A stretch of 64,000 nucleotides of DNA from Rhexocercosporidium sp. MPI-PUGE-AT-0058 (lineage: Eukaryota > Ascomycota > Leotiomycetes > Helotiales), in the NCBI GenBank assembly GCA_020746875.1, contig JAGTJL010000003.1, positions 2,852,001-2,916,000 of the forward strand, written 5' to 3'. Under the pieces are notes generated by a model. That model made no database searches. It was given only the letters and a program-made list of their open reading frames with translations, and had not been told where the DNA came from. Both the position numbers and the translations under genes were made by a program. Below, one piece after another: positions 12,560 to 24,060 of this stretch (its first letter is position 1; each line of letters begins with the position of its first letter).

Positions 12560-12900
12560 GTACTATGTTAAAGACTACGTAGAAAAGATTCTCTTGTATT
12601 AGATATTTATTATAACATAACTTTTAATATAGCGTACTCTAATTTGTTTTCCATAATTTTTTCGTGCAATTAAAAGGATACTTACTCACGTGTTCACGAA
12701 AAACACGAGTTTCCCCGCAAAATTCGACTCATAACACGCACGTGATACTTTAAAGCTTATTAGCTCGCTTATATAAGGTTGCCAAGCCTTATATTCTATT
12801 AATAAAATATCCGCAATATAAAAAATTATTATTTGTTAAAAGGGATAATAGGATATATAAGGCAAGCTAACAATTACATAAAGTGTGAAACCATCTGTTT
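12560..12900. other. AT-rich, RIP-like tract
   Basis: Composition drops sharply to A+T with many TTA/ATA words and no coding frame, bracketed by normal DNA. This resembles a small decayed repeat. I could not match it to another copy in the window. Confidence 0.4.
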
Positions 12901-12913
12901 TGGTGTAAAAATG

Positions 12914-14437
12914 CTAAATGATTAACAGCAGTTGGCTAGTACTGTAATAGGATGATTTCCAAAGATTTGATTCGGTCGTCGTGGGAAAGGTTTGATGCAT
13001 ACCAGCGAGATGAATCGCCCCATACGCCACGAGAATCATAAACAAGGCCATATAAAGAAAAGCTATTCCACGACTCTTCCCATCACCACAGTCTCGAGGG
13101 TCGTTATATATAGCTTTTGGTAAAGAGTGTGGCATTCGTAAGTTATTGATAAGCTTGACAATGAACCGCCCGGCGCGGTTGAGGCGGTGTGCATCTTTAC
13201 AAGATAATGCCACTCGGGCGTTTGGATAAACGTGTGGACCTAAGCCAGACTGGAGATATTGATATGTTGATAGAGTAACGCTATAGTGGATGATACAGGA
13301 GAGAAAACTAATTTTATCTCGCCCTTCTTGAGGTAGATATCGGCAAGTTAGAACTCTTACATGAGGGCTAGGTATATTATGAAGAGTTTCATCACCACCA
13401 GGGCGTTGATTATCTTTGGGGAGATCCTCGTTTCGACGTTTCCAAACCAGCGGAATTCAGGATCTTCGTCGAACGAGCCTAGCAGTTTCCTGAAACTTAG
13501 CCACCGTTTTGGGTGCGTTGATGTAAACCCACTGTGGTGTTGCCACCTCGAGCTTGCAACCAAAAAAGCAAGCCCCTCAGGGAAGTCTTGAATTTCCACC
13601 AAAGTAGCATATTGTATATCATAGGGCTTCTGAAACCAAAGCACATACATCACCAGGGCACAAACAACATGGACCAACGTGTGTAGTTCCAGGAGGTTGA
13701 TCGGGAGACTAGCAACTTTTCTTTCAATGGCCTGTCTAGCAACCCACAGCACTTGAACACATACCAAACCTTTGGCGAGGATATTGGCTTTGCTTTTGTC
13801 TGCAATTGAGTCTGGTTCCACACAGAAGAAATGGCCGTGCTGTGCAAGTAGAATGATTCCGTTGGTACTGAGTGTTACCCGCTGCAAGGTGTTGTGAAGA
13901 TGCTCAATATCGACGACAAACCCCCCATGACAGCGAACATGGCATAAGCCATATCGAATTTATGAGGTTTGCGAGTGTTGTCTTTGCCCTACAAATCAAT
14001 CAGCATCTCGGTTCAAAGTCCAGACTTCGCAAGATTTACTTCTGAATCCTGCGGAACCCATCCATGCAACCTCTGCAATTCCTTCAGAAATATTTTCGCC
14101 GTGAACCACTGCTGAAATGCGAAGAAAACCACGGATTCGGGAGCAAAGAGGGCGATTCTCACTCATTTGGCTTTTCGATGGTACATCTGCCAAGGCGTTT
14201 CCTGGTAGCTGGGAACGTTCAGATGGACCGATGTCCAGACGCAGAGGACGAGTGCGAAGACGCAGCTGTAGAGGAGATTCCAGTTTCCGCGACCAGAAGG
14301 CTCAGAGACCAGTAGTGTTGCGATTTCTGTGGATGAGGCTGTGGTTTCTGAGGTGGTTGTGTTTGTAATGGGTGCTGCGAGTGATGGCTGAGTAGAGAGA
14401 CAGGAGAGGAGTACAGATAAGGGAGTACAGATAACAT
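12914..14437 (-). pseudogene. Decayed fungal integral membrane protein gene
   Basis: The pieces fit a family of fungal membrane proteins. A signal-like start at 14437 is followed by SEPSGRGNWNLLYSCVF / LCVWTSVHLNVP, then ALFAPESVVFFAFQQW. A 50-nt intron follows, then KFDMAYAMFAVMGGFVVD, LQRVTLSTNGIILLA, DKSKANILAKGLVCVQVLWV, LPINLLELHTLVHVVCALVM and a last segment ending YMALFMILVAYGAIHLAGM. Lesions: a 14-bp unit is tandemly duplicated at 14407-14434 just after the ATG and throws the start out of frame (one copy fewer would give a continuous signal peptide). A TGA at 14163-14165 sits where relatives usually have Trp, and the last exon junction does not keep frame. Function of the family is unknown to me; the several spans imply a plasma or internal membrane protein. 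Confidence 0.7.
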
Positions 14438-15873
14438 GATGGCAGTAGTCCTTAATGAGAATAAAGCCGGTGAGTGAGATGTCCTTTAGTTGAATATGGA
14501 TGAAGAGATGTGATGAGTTGGAGGTTGGAATTCAATGTTGATGAGGCCTCATTGATCGTTTAGCAGCACAGCCTCTACTAGGAAGCGGGCTCGAAAACTG
14601 TGAAGCACTCTCATAGGACAGCAATATCTCCAAGACTGCCAAATGCCCCTAGTACTGCTGCACTGCCACTGCGAGATAAGTAGGAAGCATCGAGATACCA
14701 CGATACTGCTGCACAGACTAGGCTTGCTAAAGTGAATAGGCGCCACGGAAGTGGGAGACGTGGAAAAAGACATAAATTTGGTGCAAGAAGAAAGCTGGGT
14801 GTATAAGCATAATATAACATCTGGCTGTACTTTAGTGTCTATCATTGTGTCACTGATTCTCTTGTCCCCATTACGAATTTCAACCGCACAAACGAACCCT
14901 TGCTTCGCCCATCGTGTTCCAGATGGATGGTGTATTTGAAATAGTATCTATACAATCGAAGGCTGCTGTTCCACAAGCCTTTCCCGGGTGCATAGAGTAC
15001 TGATTCAGGCAATCTTCGACGTTGTCTGCTCCGGCATTGTCGATATCGCCAACACTGGTTCGGTCTTAGTCGCAGTAGAGCGAGAATCGGAGGCCCTTGG
15101 GGGTGGTGTAGCTGGTTTCCGTGTAACCGCTGACGGGAGCTGACATGTTGGACTCGTCTTGAATATCGAAATCCTAGAAGTATGTACTAAAATACTGTAC
15201 GGAATTTTCATAGCCAGGCGGACGAGTAGGAGATGAAAGACAAGAAAACGGCAAGCTGGAACCTGAGAGGGGTGGCTTCTACTTATCCGCCTTACCTCAT
15301 CTCATCGATCCTAATGTTATTTAAAACAATTCCATCCTTCCTTCTGGGCTGAGAGCTGACCCTCAAAGAAGTCCGATATCCCTGATCATCCTCCTCAGAT
15401 CTCTACCTTTTTGCTCTAAGCCAAAGGACGTGCCCCTAGGACAAAGGTCTGCTGGCGTGCCATCTGACTAGATCTCATCCTAAGAGGTGGGAACTCCGAC
15501 AGGCTAGCCGCTGGAGTTGTATGCTTCTTGCCCTAGCAGGATTGACATGGAACGTTGACCACTCTAAGATTCGCACATGCATCCCAGATAGAACTAATTG
15601 TCAATACTCGTCAGTCACCTCCTGCTTTTTGCCTTTCGAACAGCTTGCTGTTTGTCAGAGGCAAGTCGCGGTTTGGCCAAGAAGAGAAACTCTCAGATAA
15701 TTGACAAGTAGTGCAGACATTGTTTTATAACGAGTCTCGGGAAGAGGCGAGGCTGAGAAGGGCTCGGGCCGGCCCAGATTTTCCACCCGCGAAATCCCAG
15801 CCTTCTCATCATCATCATCATCGAGCCCTCACATCAACAACCTACCCTATGTAAACCCACCCCAAGCCTCACA
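14438..15873. other. Intergenic; no firm gene
   Basis: Short frames at 14751-14939 (plus) and around 15005-15211 (both strands) have some coding-like segments, including a hydrophobic stretch followed by NPCFAHRVPDGWC, but there is no complete start-to-stop model. I do not call them. The right end should hold the promoter of the methyltransferase gene; a short CATCAT run lies near 15810. Confidence 0.4.
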
Positions 15874-16956
15874 ATGGGCAAAAATAAACGCTTAAAGCAG
15901 GATGGCGGACAGCCCAAGAAACATAAAGCCTCCAAACTCACACGCCCATCCGGAATCTCAAAACTACAGCACCAAGGGCAAAAACAAAAACAGAATAATC
16001 CTTCAAACCCTTCCAAACCCAAACCGAAACCGCAAACCGAACCCACGCTTCCCTTCTCCCCCTCCGAAAACATCCTCCTAATAGGCGAAGGCGACCTCTC
16101 CTTTGCCTGCTCCCTAATCACCCACCACGGCTGCACTCACGTCACCGCAACAGTCCTCGAAAGCGAAGCGGAACTGAAAGTGAAATACCCGCACGTGGAA
16201 GAGAATATCCAGCTGCTGGAAGATGGAGGGGCGTTTGTGAGATATGGGGTTGATGCAGCGAAGATGAAGCCTTGGACTGGGGAGGGGGGAAAGAAGGGCG
16301 GAGGGACGGTGGATAGGATATTCTTTAATTTTCCGCATATCGGGGGAAAGAGTACGGATGTTAATAGGCAGGTGCGGTATAATCAAGGTAAGACCTCTTT
16401 TTTGTTTTTTTGAGACTCGGATTGTGATTGCTTTCCGGTCTCATTGCTATTAGTGTTAAATGGACTTAAATTGAACTTGACTAATTGATGCGCCCCAGAA
16501 CTCCTAGTTTCGTTCTTTAAACACGCACTCCCCTCCCTCTCGCCTATTCATGGCTCTTCTATCATCGTCACGCTATTCGAAGGGGAGCCGTACACGTTAT
16601 GGAATATCCGCGATTTGGCACGGCACTCGGGTTTAGAGGTTGCGCTGAGCTTTCGCTTCCAAGCTAGTGCGTATCCGGGGTATAAACATGCTAGAACGTT
16701 GGGCGTTGTGAAGGGGAAGGGTGGAAAGGAAGGCGGTGGGTGGAGAGGGGAGGAGAGGAGTGCGAGGAGTTATGTTTTTGTGAGGAAGGGGGAGGGGGTT
16801 GTTGCTGGGCCTGGGAAGGGGAGGAAGAGTGAGAGTAGTGATGATGAGGATGACGAGGTGGGGGGAGAAAGAGACGGAGATGGGGTGGGGAGTCTGGATG
16901 AGAGCATGGAGGATGGTGAGGGTACTGGAGATGATGAGGACTTGGCGGAAGATTAG
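15874..16956 (+). CDS. BMT5: 25S rRNA (uridine-N3)-methyltransferase, BMT5-like
   Basis: Exons 15874-16387 and 16499-16956 join across a regular GTAAGA...CCAG intron to 323 residues, close to the yeast Bmt5 length. A Lys/Pro-rich basic N-terminus (about residues 1-70), likely nucleolar targeting, precedes the Rossmann methyltransferase domain (DUF2431). The SAM-binding strand and loop ILLIGEGDLSFA is clear, as is the family signature FFNFPHIGGKSTDVNRQVRYN straddled by the intron. The C-terminus is acidic (DEDDEVGG ... DDEDLAED). Family members methylate N3 of a uridine in large-subunit rRNA (U2634 in yeast 25S) during ribosome assembly in the nucleolus. The start is the first ATG of the frame, preceded by a CACA context. 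Looks intact. Confidence 0.9.
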
Positions 16957-17221
16957 AAGGAGTGTTTGCTTGCGGAACCCAAGACGAAACCAGCGAGATG
17001 TGGATGATCGATCGGATTTACAAGCCTGATTGTATAGCTATGGCTATCATCTAATGGGCGCCTCAACTCCTGTCGCATAACGCCAGCCCTGATATCCTGG
17101 TGCGTTGCGACCATATCCATGATCTACCAGTCAGTCCACTCCTGAGATCCATTTGCAAATTGCAGAATGGCTTGTCAGACATCAAAATCCTTCTATCTTA
17201 CATCGAACGAGTTGTGGCAAC

Positions 17222-18533
17222 CTAGACGTGGATGATATCAGGTTGGAAACTGCCATTGATCGGCAAGATTCCATCCATCAGAGCACCGTTCTCAGCTCCG
17301 ACCGAAAGTGGCAACAATGCTTCACCAAGTAGACCCTCCGGATGCAGAGGGTAACTTGGCGCTTCCATCGAGTCGCCGTCGAAGATGACCATGTTCTGGA
17401 TTGGCTGCTGCCGGGCACCAAGAACGTTGATTACGTCTTGAGCAAGTTGACCACCAAGAACAGCTGTAACTGGGGCAATCTCGCTACCTAGATTCTGCAA
17501 GAATTTGCGAAGAACATCTGATTTGAGCGTTTCATCTGGGAGACCAAGAGCCTTATGCTTCTGCGTCGCCAGGACGGTGAACATCTTGAGATCTTCGGTG
17601 GTGCTAGGAACGCGGCCCTCATTGAACTGTAGGAACTCCCATAGGGCACGAAGACATGACAGAATTGGGGTGACGGCCTTCAATCTACGCTTGCTCTTGA
17701 GGAACTCGGCCGGTAGACTCGCAGCGTCGCTGGCCAAGAACCATGTAGAGTAGAGCTCTCGCTTGGTGACCATCTCGACGTTCTTGCCACCCTCCTTCTT
17801 GACTTTTACATCAACAACACTCCGTGTTCGTGTCTCTGGTCCCAGTGCCGTAGCTCTGTTGCTCTTCTCTCTCTCCACAACATAGTCGTGTTGAATCAGA
17901 TCCGAGAATATGAAGCCATAGAAGCCATGTACACCCGCCGCATAGAAAGGTCTATGGTTGATCCTCGTAGCCGTATTGATGATGTTCAGCGAATCTGGGT
18001 GCAAGTCCGTCGCAATAACCACATCGAATACACCAAAGTAATCAGGGCCCCTCAATCTGATGTCGGTCTGGTCAACAATGACACTGACTCTCGGGTTCAG
18101 CTTTCTGATCTGTGGCGCGGCAGCCTCTGCTCGATTTGAACCCACGTCGGACTCGGAGATGAAGAATTGGGAGCCTAGATCGTTCGCATTGACGAGTTCG
18201 TGGTCGACGATTGTGAGGGAGTGGATGCCTGCCAGTACGAGGTTCTTGGCTATTTCGTTGGCGAGAGCTTTCATTGTAATGAGGAGAATATTGGCATTGC
18301 GGATCTTCTCTTGCGCCTGGACGCCCCAGAGTCGGATTTGTCGGTCGTAGAGTGCGATTTCATCTGTAAATGTTAGTTGAAGGTTTGCGACTGGGGAAGG
18401 CTGCCATACCAGCACTGATCCCGGTTGGAGCTGGGACTTGCGCGGCTTCAGGAACAAGCACTGCTGCTGGTGCATCGCCCAAGATTGGAAGATCTTGAGC
18501 TGGAAAAGTAGGGATGCCAGTGCTTCCCTCCAT
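17222..18533 (-). CDS. AOS1: SUMO-activating enzyme E1 subunit Aos1
   Basis: Exons 18533-18410 and 18363-17222 join in frame (421 residues). After a Pro/Ala-rich N-terminus comes the ThiF/E1 adenylation half: LYDRQIRLWGVQAQEKIRNA, ILLITMKALANEIAKNLVLAG, LTIVDHELV and DLGSQFF, which is the Aos1/UBA signature. The catalytic Cys domain of ubiquitin E1 is absent, as expected, because it lies in the partner Uba2. The C-terminus closes with the conserved GGQLAQDVINVLG and MVIFDGDSMEAPSYPL. Aos1 and Uba2 together adenylate SUMO and pass it on to Ubc9, mainly in the nucleus. The start used is the ATG in exon 1, ahead of the 46-nt intron. No damage seen. Confidence 0.92.
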
Positions 18534-19196
18534 GTTTGTTTGCTGTTGCGCCGAAACGGGTGTGAAGGAAACAGCTTTGGAAAGGCTCCCGATCGAGAAG
18601 CTCTCAGGTGGCCGCTGATGTTGTTTGTTTGGAAACTCTTAGTCGTTCCGAATACCAGGAAGCTCGCCGCTGGCCCTCCCAGTTATAGAGGTTTTCGGTG
18701 TACCTGGTTTCGCGTGTTGACGTGTGATAGTGAATGGAAGTGAAGCTCTACATCCCGAGATAAATTGACAAACGCGCGCCTATGCTGATCAACGCGGCTG
18801 CTATCTCGGTTCCTGAGCTTGGCACCTTTATCGAAAGCCGATTGCTATCCAATTACAGGGCTTCACCCCACAAAGCCAAGTAGCGCAGACAAGGTCACCG
18901 GAACAGCCACAAGCCCAAGCAAGTCAACTTCAACTCATCAAAGAAGGGGCAATCCCACCATACGCAGAGCCTCCTCGATCATACCATACCATACCACCTC
19001 ATACCAGCACACAATCTACACTTGCTCTATTGCAACCACCATATGCCCCTCGATTCTCATAGAAAGGAACCTTGTCTGTGAACAAACGTCATACCTGGCC
19101 CTGCCGCCCGTCCCATGCCGAGGCCAATATCATTAATGGTTTGCGAGCCCAATCCTGGCAGTTGTCCTCTATACCCTCAATACTGACTCTGCCGTT
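18534..19196. other. Divergent intergenic region
   Basis: This region lies between divergent AOS1 and the 19197 gene and should hold both promoters and 5' leaders. It includes a CATACCATACCATACC run near 18978-19000. No gene is supported. Confidence 0.4.
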
Positions 19197-20900
19197 ATGC
19201 AGTCTGGAAATTTTGATGACCCACCTGCTTCCGACTCCTACCGTGAGACAGCAGACCGAATCGTGCGAGAGATCCTCGACAATACACAATCCCCAGATGA
19301 CATCAGTCCTTCAGGAGAACTATACAGAGCAATAGAACGGGCTCATCGGAGACGAGGAGCAGAGCGCCTTTCCACATCACAACTGGCCAACGGATCAGGC
19401 ATGGCTTCAGAGCAAGATCCAGATAGAAGGCGGCGGATGCGACGTGAAGACAGCGAAGCCTCGCCCCTCTTTGTGTTACCACAGAATCCTCCCCAGGCTG
19501 AACCAACACCCCGCGAGAGAGCCTCTCCGCTAAGACTTGGGATGAATGCAAGGCGTGGGAGGAGTCGACTGGCGATAAATGATAGACTCATGGAGAGGAA
19601 TCAAGCGCAGAGGGAGAGGGAGCTGACCGCCGGTAATGGTCTGGCTGATTTACAACATGCTGGTAGGCAACTAGAGCAGGCTAGCTCAACTCTGAGGGCA
19701 CTCCTGGATGACCCCGTCCCACATATCTCGTCCCCAGCCCTTGAACCTCATGACTACTCGCCGGAAGCTGAGCAGAATCGGAGAGCCAAACGGAGGAAAA
19801 TTGAATCAGACAAATTAGATTCCGGTTTCAAGGGCTTTAGCTATGGGAGATATGGTCAGGTAGAGCCGGGCAAGCTCAAGATGGAGATTGTGAGCTGTGA
19901 TGGTGGGATCTTCTCAGAACATGGAGGAAATTACGCCGCCGAGAACGTGTTGAAGAATGATTCGACGGTTTATTGCACAAAGAGCAATCGATGCAATCTG
20001 GTCCTGAGACATCAAGGATCTACAGTCTTCAGCTTGAAGGAATTGGTTATCAAAGCTCCCCATTCTGGTTATACTGCTCCGTATGTTACCCTTTACTTGC
20101 CAAGATCCGTACTAACGTTTCGTAGTGTTCAGGAAGGCATGGTTTTTATATCCATGACATCCGACGACCTTTTGACTCGCACAGCTCAATATCAAATACA
20201 ATACTCCCCGGCTCGGCCAAGACGATCCGCATCCCAGCGCGCGAACGAGTTACCACCAATAATGTCAGTCCGACATAATGACGATGGCAGCATGTCGACT
20301 GCCCAGGCGCGTGCACGTCGGCTTTACAACATAGGTCTAGAAGATGAAGACTGTGATTACCGAACAGCCCAAATACCCTCCGAGTTTACAGAAAACGCCC
20401 CAGCATTTCAGGTCACGACGGAATGCAGTGACTCCGAAGGCGACGAACCACCAGCTCAATCCTCACGGCATCGAACACTTCATCGCGTTATGAGCACTAT
20501 ACGCTTTGAGGATTCAGATAGCAGCGATGACGATAATGCCGATCCTACAGGACCATGGCACGAAGATTACCTCCTCGGCATTGGTAGGTCGCCTCGTCTC
20601 AGACGACGAGAAACAGCAAGCAACATCACGTTAGCGGAAGCGGCAGAGGCATCTCAAGTGGCAACTCAAGAAGCAGTCAGAGCTGTTGGGGGAGAGCTCA
20701 TGGTACCGCACGCCAGATTCTTCATCGAGCGAGACAAGAGCAAATGCACCGTCCGATTCGACCCTCCCGTCAGTGGCCGCTTCATATTACTGAAGATGTG
20801 GAGCCCGCATCACAGTTCGACCGGTAACATAGATATCCAGAGCGTCGTCGCCAGGGGGTTTGCCGGACCCAGATTCTTTCCTGCGGTTACGATGAGATGA
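19197..20900 (+). CDS. Conserved fungal protein of unknown function with beta-sandwich-like core
   Basis: A long frame of 567 codons plus stop. A 45-nt segment at 20081-20125 has GTATGT and CGTAG borders and the neighbouring conserved text flows better without it, so it is probably an intron that keeps the frame when retained; the spliced product is 552 residues. The N-terminal ~200 residues are polar and Arg/Glu-rich with a nuclear-signal-like NRRAKRRKIE. Then comes a conserved-looking block, GRYGQVEPGKLKMEIVSCDG, AAENVLKNDSTVYCTKSNRC, LVLRHQGSTVFSLKELVIKA, whose pattern suggests a discoidin/galactose-binding-like fold. Its last strands appear near the C-terminus (CTVRFDPPVSGRFILLKMWS) after acidic and Ser-rich insertions. 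I know no function; a nuclear or ubiquitin-pathway role is a guess. Confidence 0.8.
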   Translation: MQSGNFDDPPASDSYRETADRIVREILDNTQSPDDISPSGELYRAIERAHRRRGAERLSTSQLANGSGMASEQDPDRRRRMRREDSEASPLFVLPQNPPQAEPTPRERASPLRLGMNARRGRSRLAINDRLMERNQAQRERELTAGNGLADLQHAGRQLEQASSTLRALLDDPVPHISSPALEPHDYSPEAEQNRRAKRRKIESDKLDSGFKGFSYGRYGQVEPGKLKMEIVSCDGGIFSEHGGNYAAENVLKNDSTVYCTKSNRCNLVLRHQGSTVFSLKELVIKAPHSGYTAPYVTLYLPRSVLTFRSVQEGMVFISMTSDDLLTRTAQYQIQYSPARPRRSASQRANELPPIMSVRHNDDGSMSTAQARARRLYNIGLEDEDCDYRTAQIPSEFTENAPAFQVTTECSDSEGDEPPAQSSRHRTLHRVMSTIRFEDSDSSDDDNADPTGPWHEDYLLGIGRSPRLRRRETASNITLAEAAEASQVATQEAVRAVGGELMVPHARFFIERDKSKCTVRFDPPVSGRFILLKMWSPHHSSTGNIDIQSVVARGFAGPRFFPAVTMR

Positions 20901-22058
20901 TCAATGGCGTTGAAGCGTTGATGTTTTGATCTTGTTAAACATCTTTATCAACTTCCATCGATATTCAGTGCTCATTACGGTGCTAATAGCACCTAGCGTC
21001 ATCGGATCCATAGGAAAACCTGAGCCCCTATATAGTGTTATGATGCCCACTGGGTAAGCGAATAGTAGCGATTTTGAGAGCCTGACGGCCTCGAGCGGAC
21101 ATTTGCTAGATTTCGTCGACTATCATCTGTGCTGCGATCCATTCTGCTACTTTGTACTGCCAAAACCTAGAGATCAAGGCTCTCTTCTTGCAATCAAGTC
21201 GGCAGATATTTCATATGTGCCATTTCTTCCATCCGTTCTCGGGCCACTCCCAGTCGGGAGTGTTAGTAGCGCGCCACATCCACCACCCGACCCCCCCTCT
21301 TTTCCTTTCGGGTTATATGCGTCATCACCATTTTGGTGCTTCTAGCTTCCAGTTTCTCATGAGTAGCTCCTCGCTTATTTGCTGTTAACGTCCCTGTATT
21401 GTCATCTGGGAACTAGACAATTCCTTCTCTAGGTCATGGCTTCAGCCTAGGTAGTAGCTGAGTCACCTGACCCACATCCACTCCAGATTAAGGGATGCGG
21501 ATATACTTCTACCTCAGTGCTACCTGGAAAGCATGTGCTTGCTTAGGTACACTGCAAAAGACTGTCACGATGCGCTACCCCTTGACAAGTAAATTGAAGA
21601 TATCAATCTTTCAAAGTTAATTTAGTTGTCCTCTGGTTATCATTCTGCTTCATCTGTGATCTCGTATCTTCTTTCGCCAATAAGGTAGTGAGGTCAGCTA
21701 TTCTCAACTTCAATTATAGCGTCACCACTCAAGCGCGATAGAAACTAGAACCACCTAGTCAATGCTATAAAGGCACTGAGGAACCGAAGTAGGAAAAGAG
21801 TGGTAGACCTAGTCGACGGCGTATGTGGAAAATAAATCTGTCAGTCCATATCCCAACTCTAGTTTGTATCTCAATTCCAGTTCTGATTCCAATACCCTCC
21901 AGCATATAATGACACCATTCCTCCTTCCATCGCTCTGCTATTTCCTTCACCATACTTCACATACAATAGATACCAAAACCCCAAGACCAGATATACAATT
22001 TTTCCATTCCAAGAACCACACACCAAGATACACCCACCCCCGATCATTAACGCTCACA
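20901..22058. other. Intergenic, nothing supported
   Basis: No frame with a domain. The DNA directly before 22059 is rich in C/A (TCACAC, CACCCACCCC), like a fungal 5' leader. The frame of the next gene is open upstream to about 21825 without any conserved sequence. Confidence 0.4.
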
Positions 22059-23576
22059 ATGTCGTTCAGTGAACAAACACTAACAATGGCTCAATCACAC
22101 GCTGATATGCCTGATACCAAACTCGAACCAGTTATGCGCCACCGTGTCAACAGCAAAATGGACCTGGTGTCGATGAATGACACCTGCGACAAAATCGAGA
22201 AGTCTATCATCCCTTCAAATTCAAAGGCTGCATCATCAATTGCCTTCGCTATCGACATCGATGGCGTCTTGTTCAAGTACAAAGGAGAAATGAATAGGCC
22301 ACTTCCAGGTGCGCTCGCTACCCTCAAACGGCTACAAGATCTCCAGATCCCCTTGGTACTGCTGACCAACCGAATGTACTGCACCCCAGAATTCGGGCTC
22401 GAAGAACTCAGAAAGACACTTGGTCTTCCATCACTCTCGCCCAGTCAGCTCATAAATCCCATCACGCCATTCAAACTGCTCGTCCCCCAGTTCGGGCGCA
22501 AACCCGTCCTTGTCATCGGCCACGCCTCCGACCCCAACAGAAGCCTGGCCGAATCTCTAGGCTTCACAGACGTCTACACACCTGAGGACTTCTACGAAGT
22601 CTACCCCAAACTTGCGCCGAAAGCCTTCTCCTCTGTGAAACCCTCCAAGTCCTCACCCAGAGCCAAGAAGCTCCACGAAGGACGACATACCAAGGGTCCC
22701 CACGTCGAAATAAGCGCCATCCTCGTCTTCGGTTGTGGCAGCCAAGTCTTTCAAGACGAAGACGTCTCGCCTAACAAACTCCTCGTCCAGATCCTCAAAT
22801 CCCATTCGGGCGATCTTCGAATCGAATCGCGCGCCAATGGCAAGAACTTCCTCCCCAACAAGGGATACCAGCAGACATACGCTCCAAAAGTATACTACGA
22901 GGCCTGCCACCCAAGGTATAGACACTTCCGCGCATTGCTCGAACACGCCTGGAAGGCCGAGACGGGCCGTCCGCTCTTGCATCAAATTGAAGTCGGCGGG
23001 AAACCTGCCGCGCCTATGTATCATTATGCCGAAAAGATGCTACGCGAGCACCAGCGGGAACTTCATGGTGATGACGCTGATGCACTAGAGATTGAGAAGG
23101 TGGTCATGATTGACGATACACCGGAGTATGATATGAGGTGCGTAAATCTATGGAACGAGAGGTCGGGCAAGGGCGATAAGTGGAGGAGAGTGCTTGTTGC
23201 TAGTGGTGCTCATGACTTCGTGAGGGAAGGTTTGCCGGGGGGAGACGATCGACCGGATTCTGTAGCTGATGATTTTTCGGAGGCGGTGGTAGCGGCTTTG
23301 GATAGTCATGGGGTTTATTTTGGTACGATCGAGGATTCTGAGGATGCTAAAGATAGTGGGGGGTGCGAGTGGCAAGATCGCGAGAAGGACGAGGATAGTG
23401 AGAACGATGGGGACAGTCAGAGTGATGAGGACAAGAAGAACGAAGAAGAAAGTGAGATTTACGAGGAGGGCGAGAACGGCGTGGAGCCGGAAATCAGTCA
23501 CGAGAATGAAGATCGCGACGTTAGCGATGGTAGCGACGGTAGCGAAAACAATTTAGAGGAAGTTGGCTTCTCTTAA
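22059..23576 (+). CDS. HAD-superfamily hydrolase, CECR5/YKR070W-like
   Basis: I chose the ATG at 22059 (ACAATG context) because the 78 codons before it look like leader; this gives 505 residues. The HAD nucleophile motif is AIDIDGVLFKYKG at about residues 64-76, motif II is LVLLTNR, and the C-terminal acidic motif is VVMIDDTPEYDM. The cap contains HPRYRHFRALLEHAW and LHQIEVGGKPAAPMY, matching class IIA members such as human CECR5/HDHD5 and yeast YKR070W, proteins thought to be mitochondrial phosphatase-like with unknown substrate. The N-terminus before the domain (about 60 residues) could be a targeting region. An unusual acidic tail of about 95 residues, rich in Glu/Asp/Ser (DEDSENDGDSQSDEDKK), follows the domain. 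Confidence 0.87.
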   Translation: MSFSEQTLTMAQSHADMPDTKLEPVMRHRVNSKMDLVSMNDTCDKIEKSIIPSNSKAASSIAFAIDIDGVLFKYKGEMNRPLPGALATLKRLQDLQIPLVLLTNRMYCTPEFGLEELRKTLGLPSLSPSQLINPITPFKLLVPQFGRKPVLVIGHASDPNRSLAESLGFTDVYTPEDFYEVYPKLAPKAFSSVKPSKSSPRAKKLHEGRHTKGPHVEISAILVFGCGSQVFQDEDVSPNKLLVQILKSHSGDLRIESRANGKNFLPNKGYQQTYAPKVYYEACHPRYRHFRALLEHAWKAETGRPLLHQIEVGGKPAAPMYHYAEKMLREHQRELHGDDADALEIEKVVMIDDTPEYDMRCVNLWNERSGKGDKWRRVLVASGAHDFVREGLPGGDDRPDSVADDFSEAVVAALDSHGVYFGTIEDSEDAKDSGGCEWQDREKDEDSENDGDSQSDEDKKNEEESEIYEEGENGVEPEISHENEDRDVSDGSDGSENNLEEVGFS

Positions 23577-24060
23577 AATTTATATATACTTTAATATCTC
23601 TTAGAATTTTTTATAAAGTATATTTTATATTTACTCTTAAATACCCTAAACCTTTCGTATTAAAAAATACGTTTATATTATCGCCCTTACGCCTAAATTA
23701 TAAAAAGCCTTCTTTTACGTTATAATAGGTTTCCTCTGCTACAGCTTTACTACCGAGCTTATAATATTACTAACACTTATAAAGGGGTCTTATAATTGGA
23801 GATTAAAAGAAGAAGTGATAGTAGCATGCTTAATTATAGAAGCTGGCTGTCTAGGTGTTCTTATATAAACAAGAGACTGTAGCTGCTTAGTTTAGGCAGC
23901 CACACGTGATCAGGGATCTAATACTTTCTGAGCTCTAAGGCCTCACATCTATGCTGGAAATCGTTATCAGCCTTATAGCTGCTGTAGCGCGTAGATTCAT
24001 CTATGATCACCACGCGGATCTGTACCTCGGATCAAAGCGAGTGACGTGAAATTTCAATCA
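23577..24060. other. AT-rich RIP-like tract after the HAD gene
   Basis: Starting directly after the stop codon, composition becomes very A+T-rich with TATATA, TTATAA and CTTATAA words to about 23850, then recovers. No coding frame. It is most likely a decayed repeat remnant abutting the gene end. Confidence 0.45.

Noticed and set aside
14751..15211. Small secreted protein candidate
   Set aside because: A hydrophobic stretch and a few Cys occur, but there is no consistent start, frame or intron linking the pieces.
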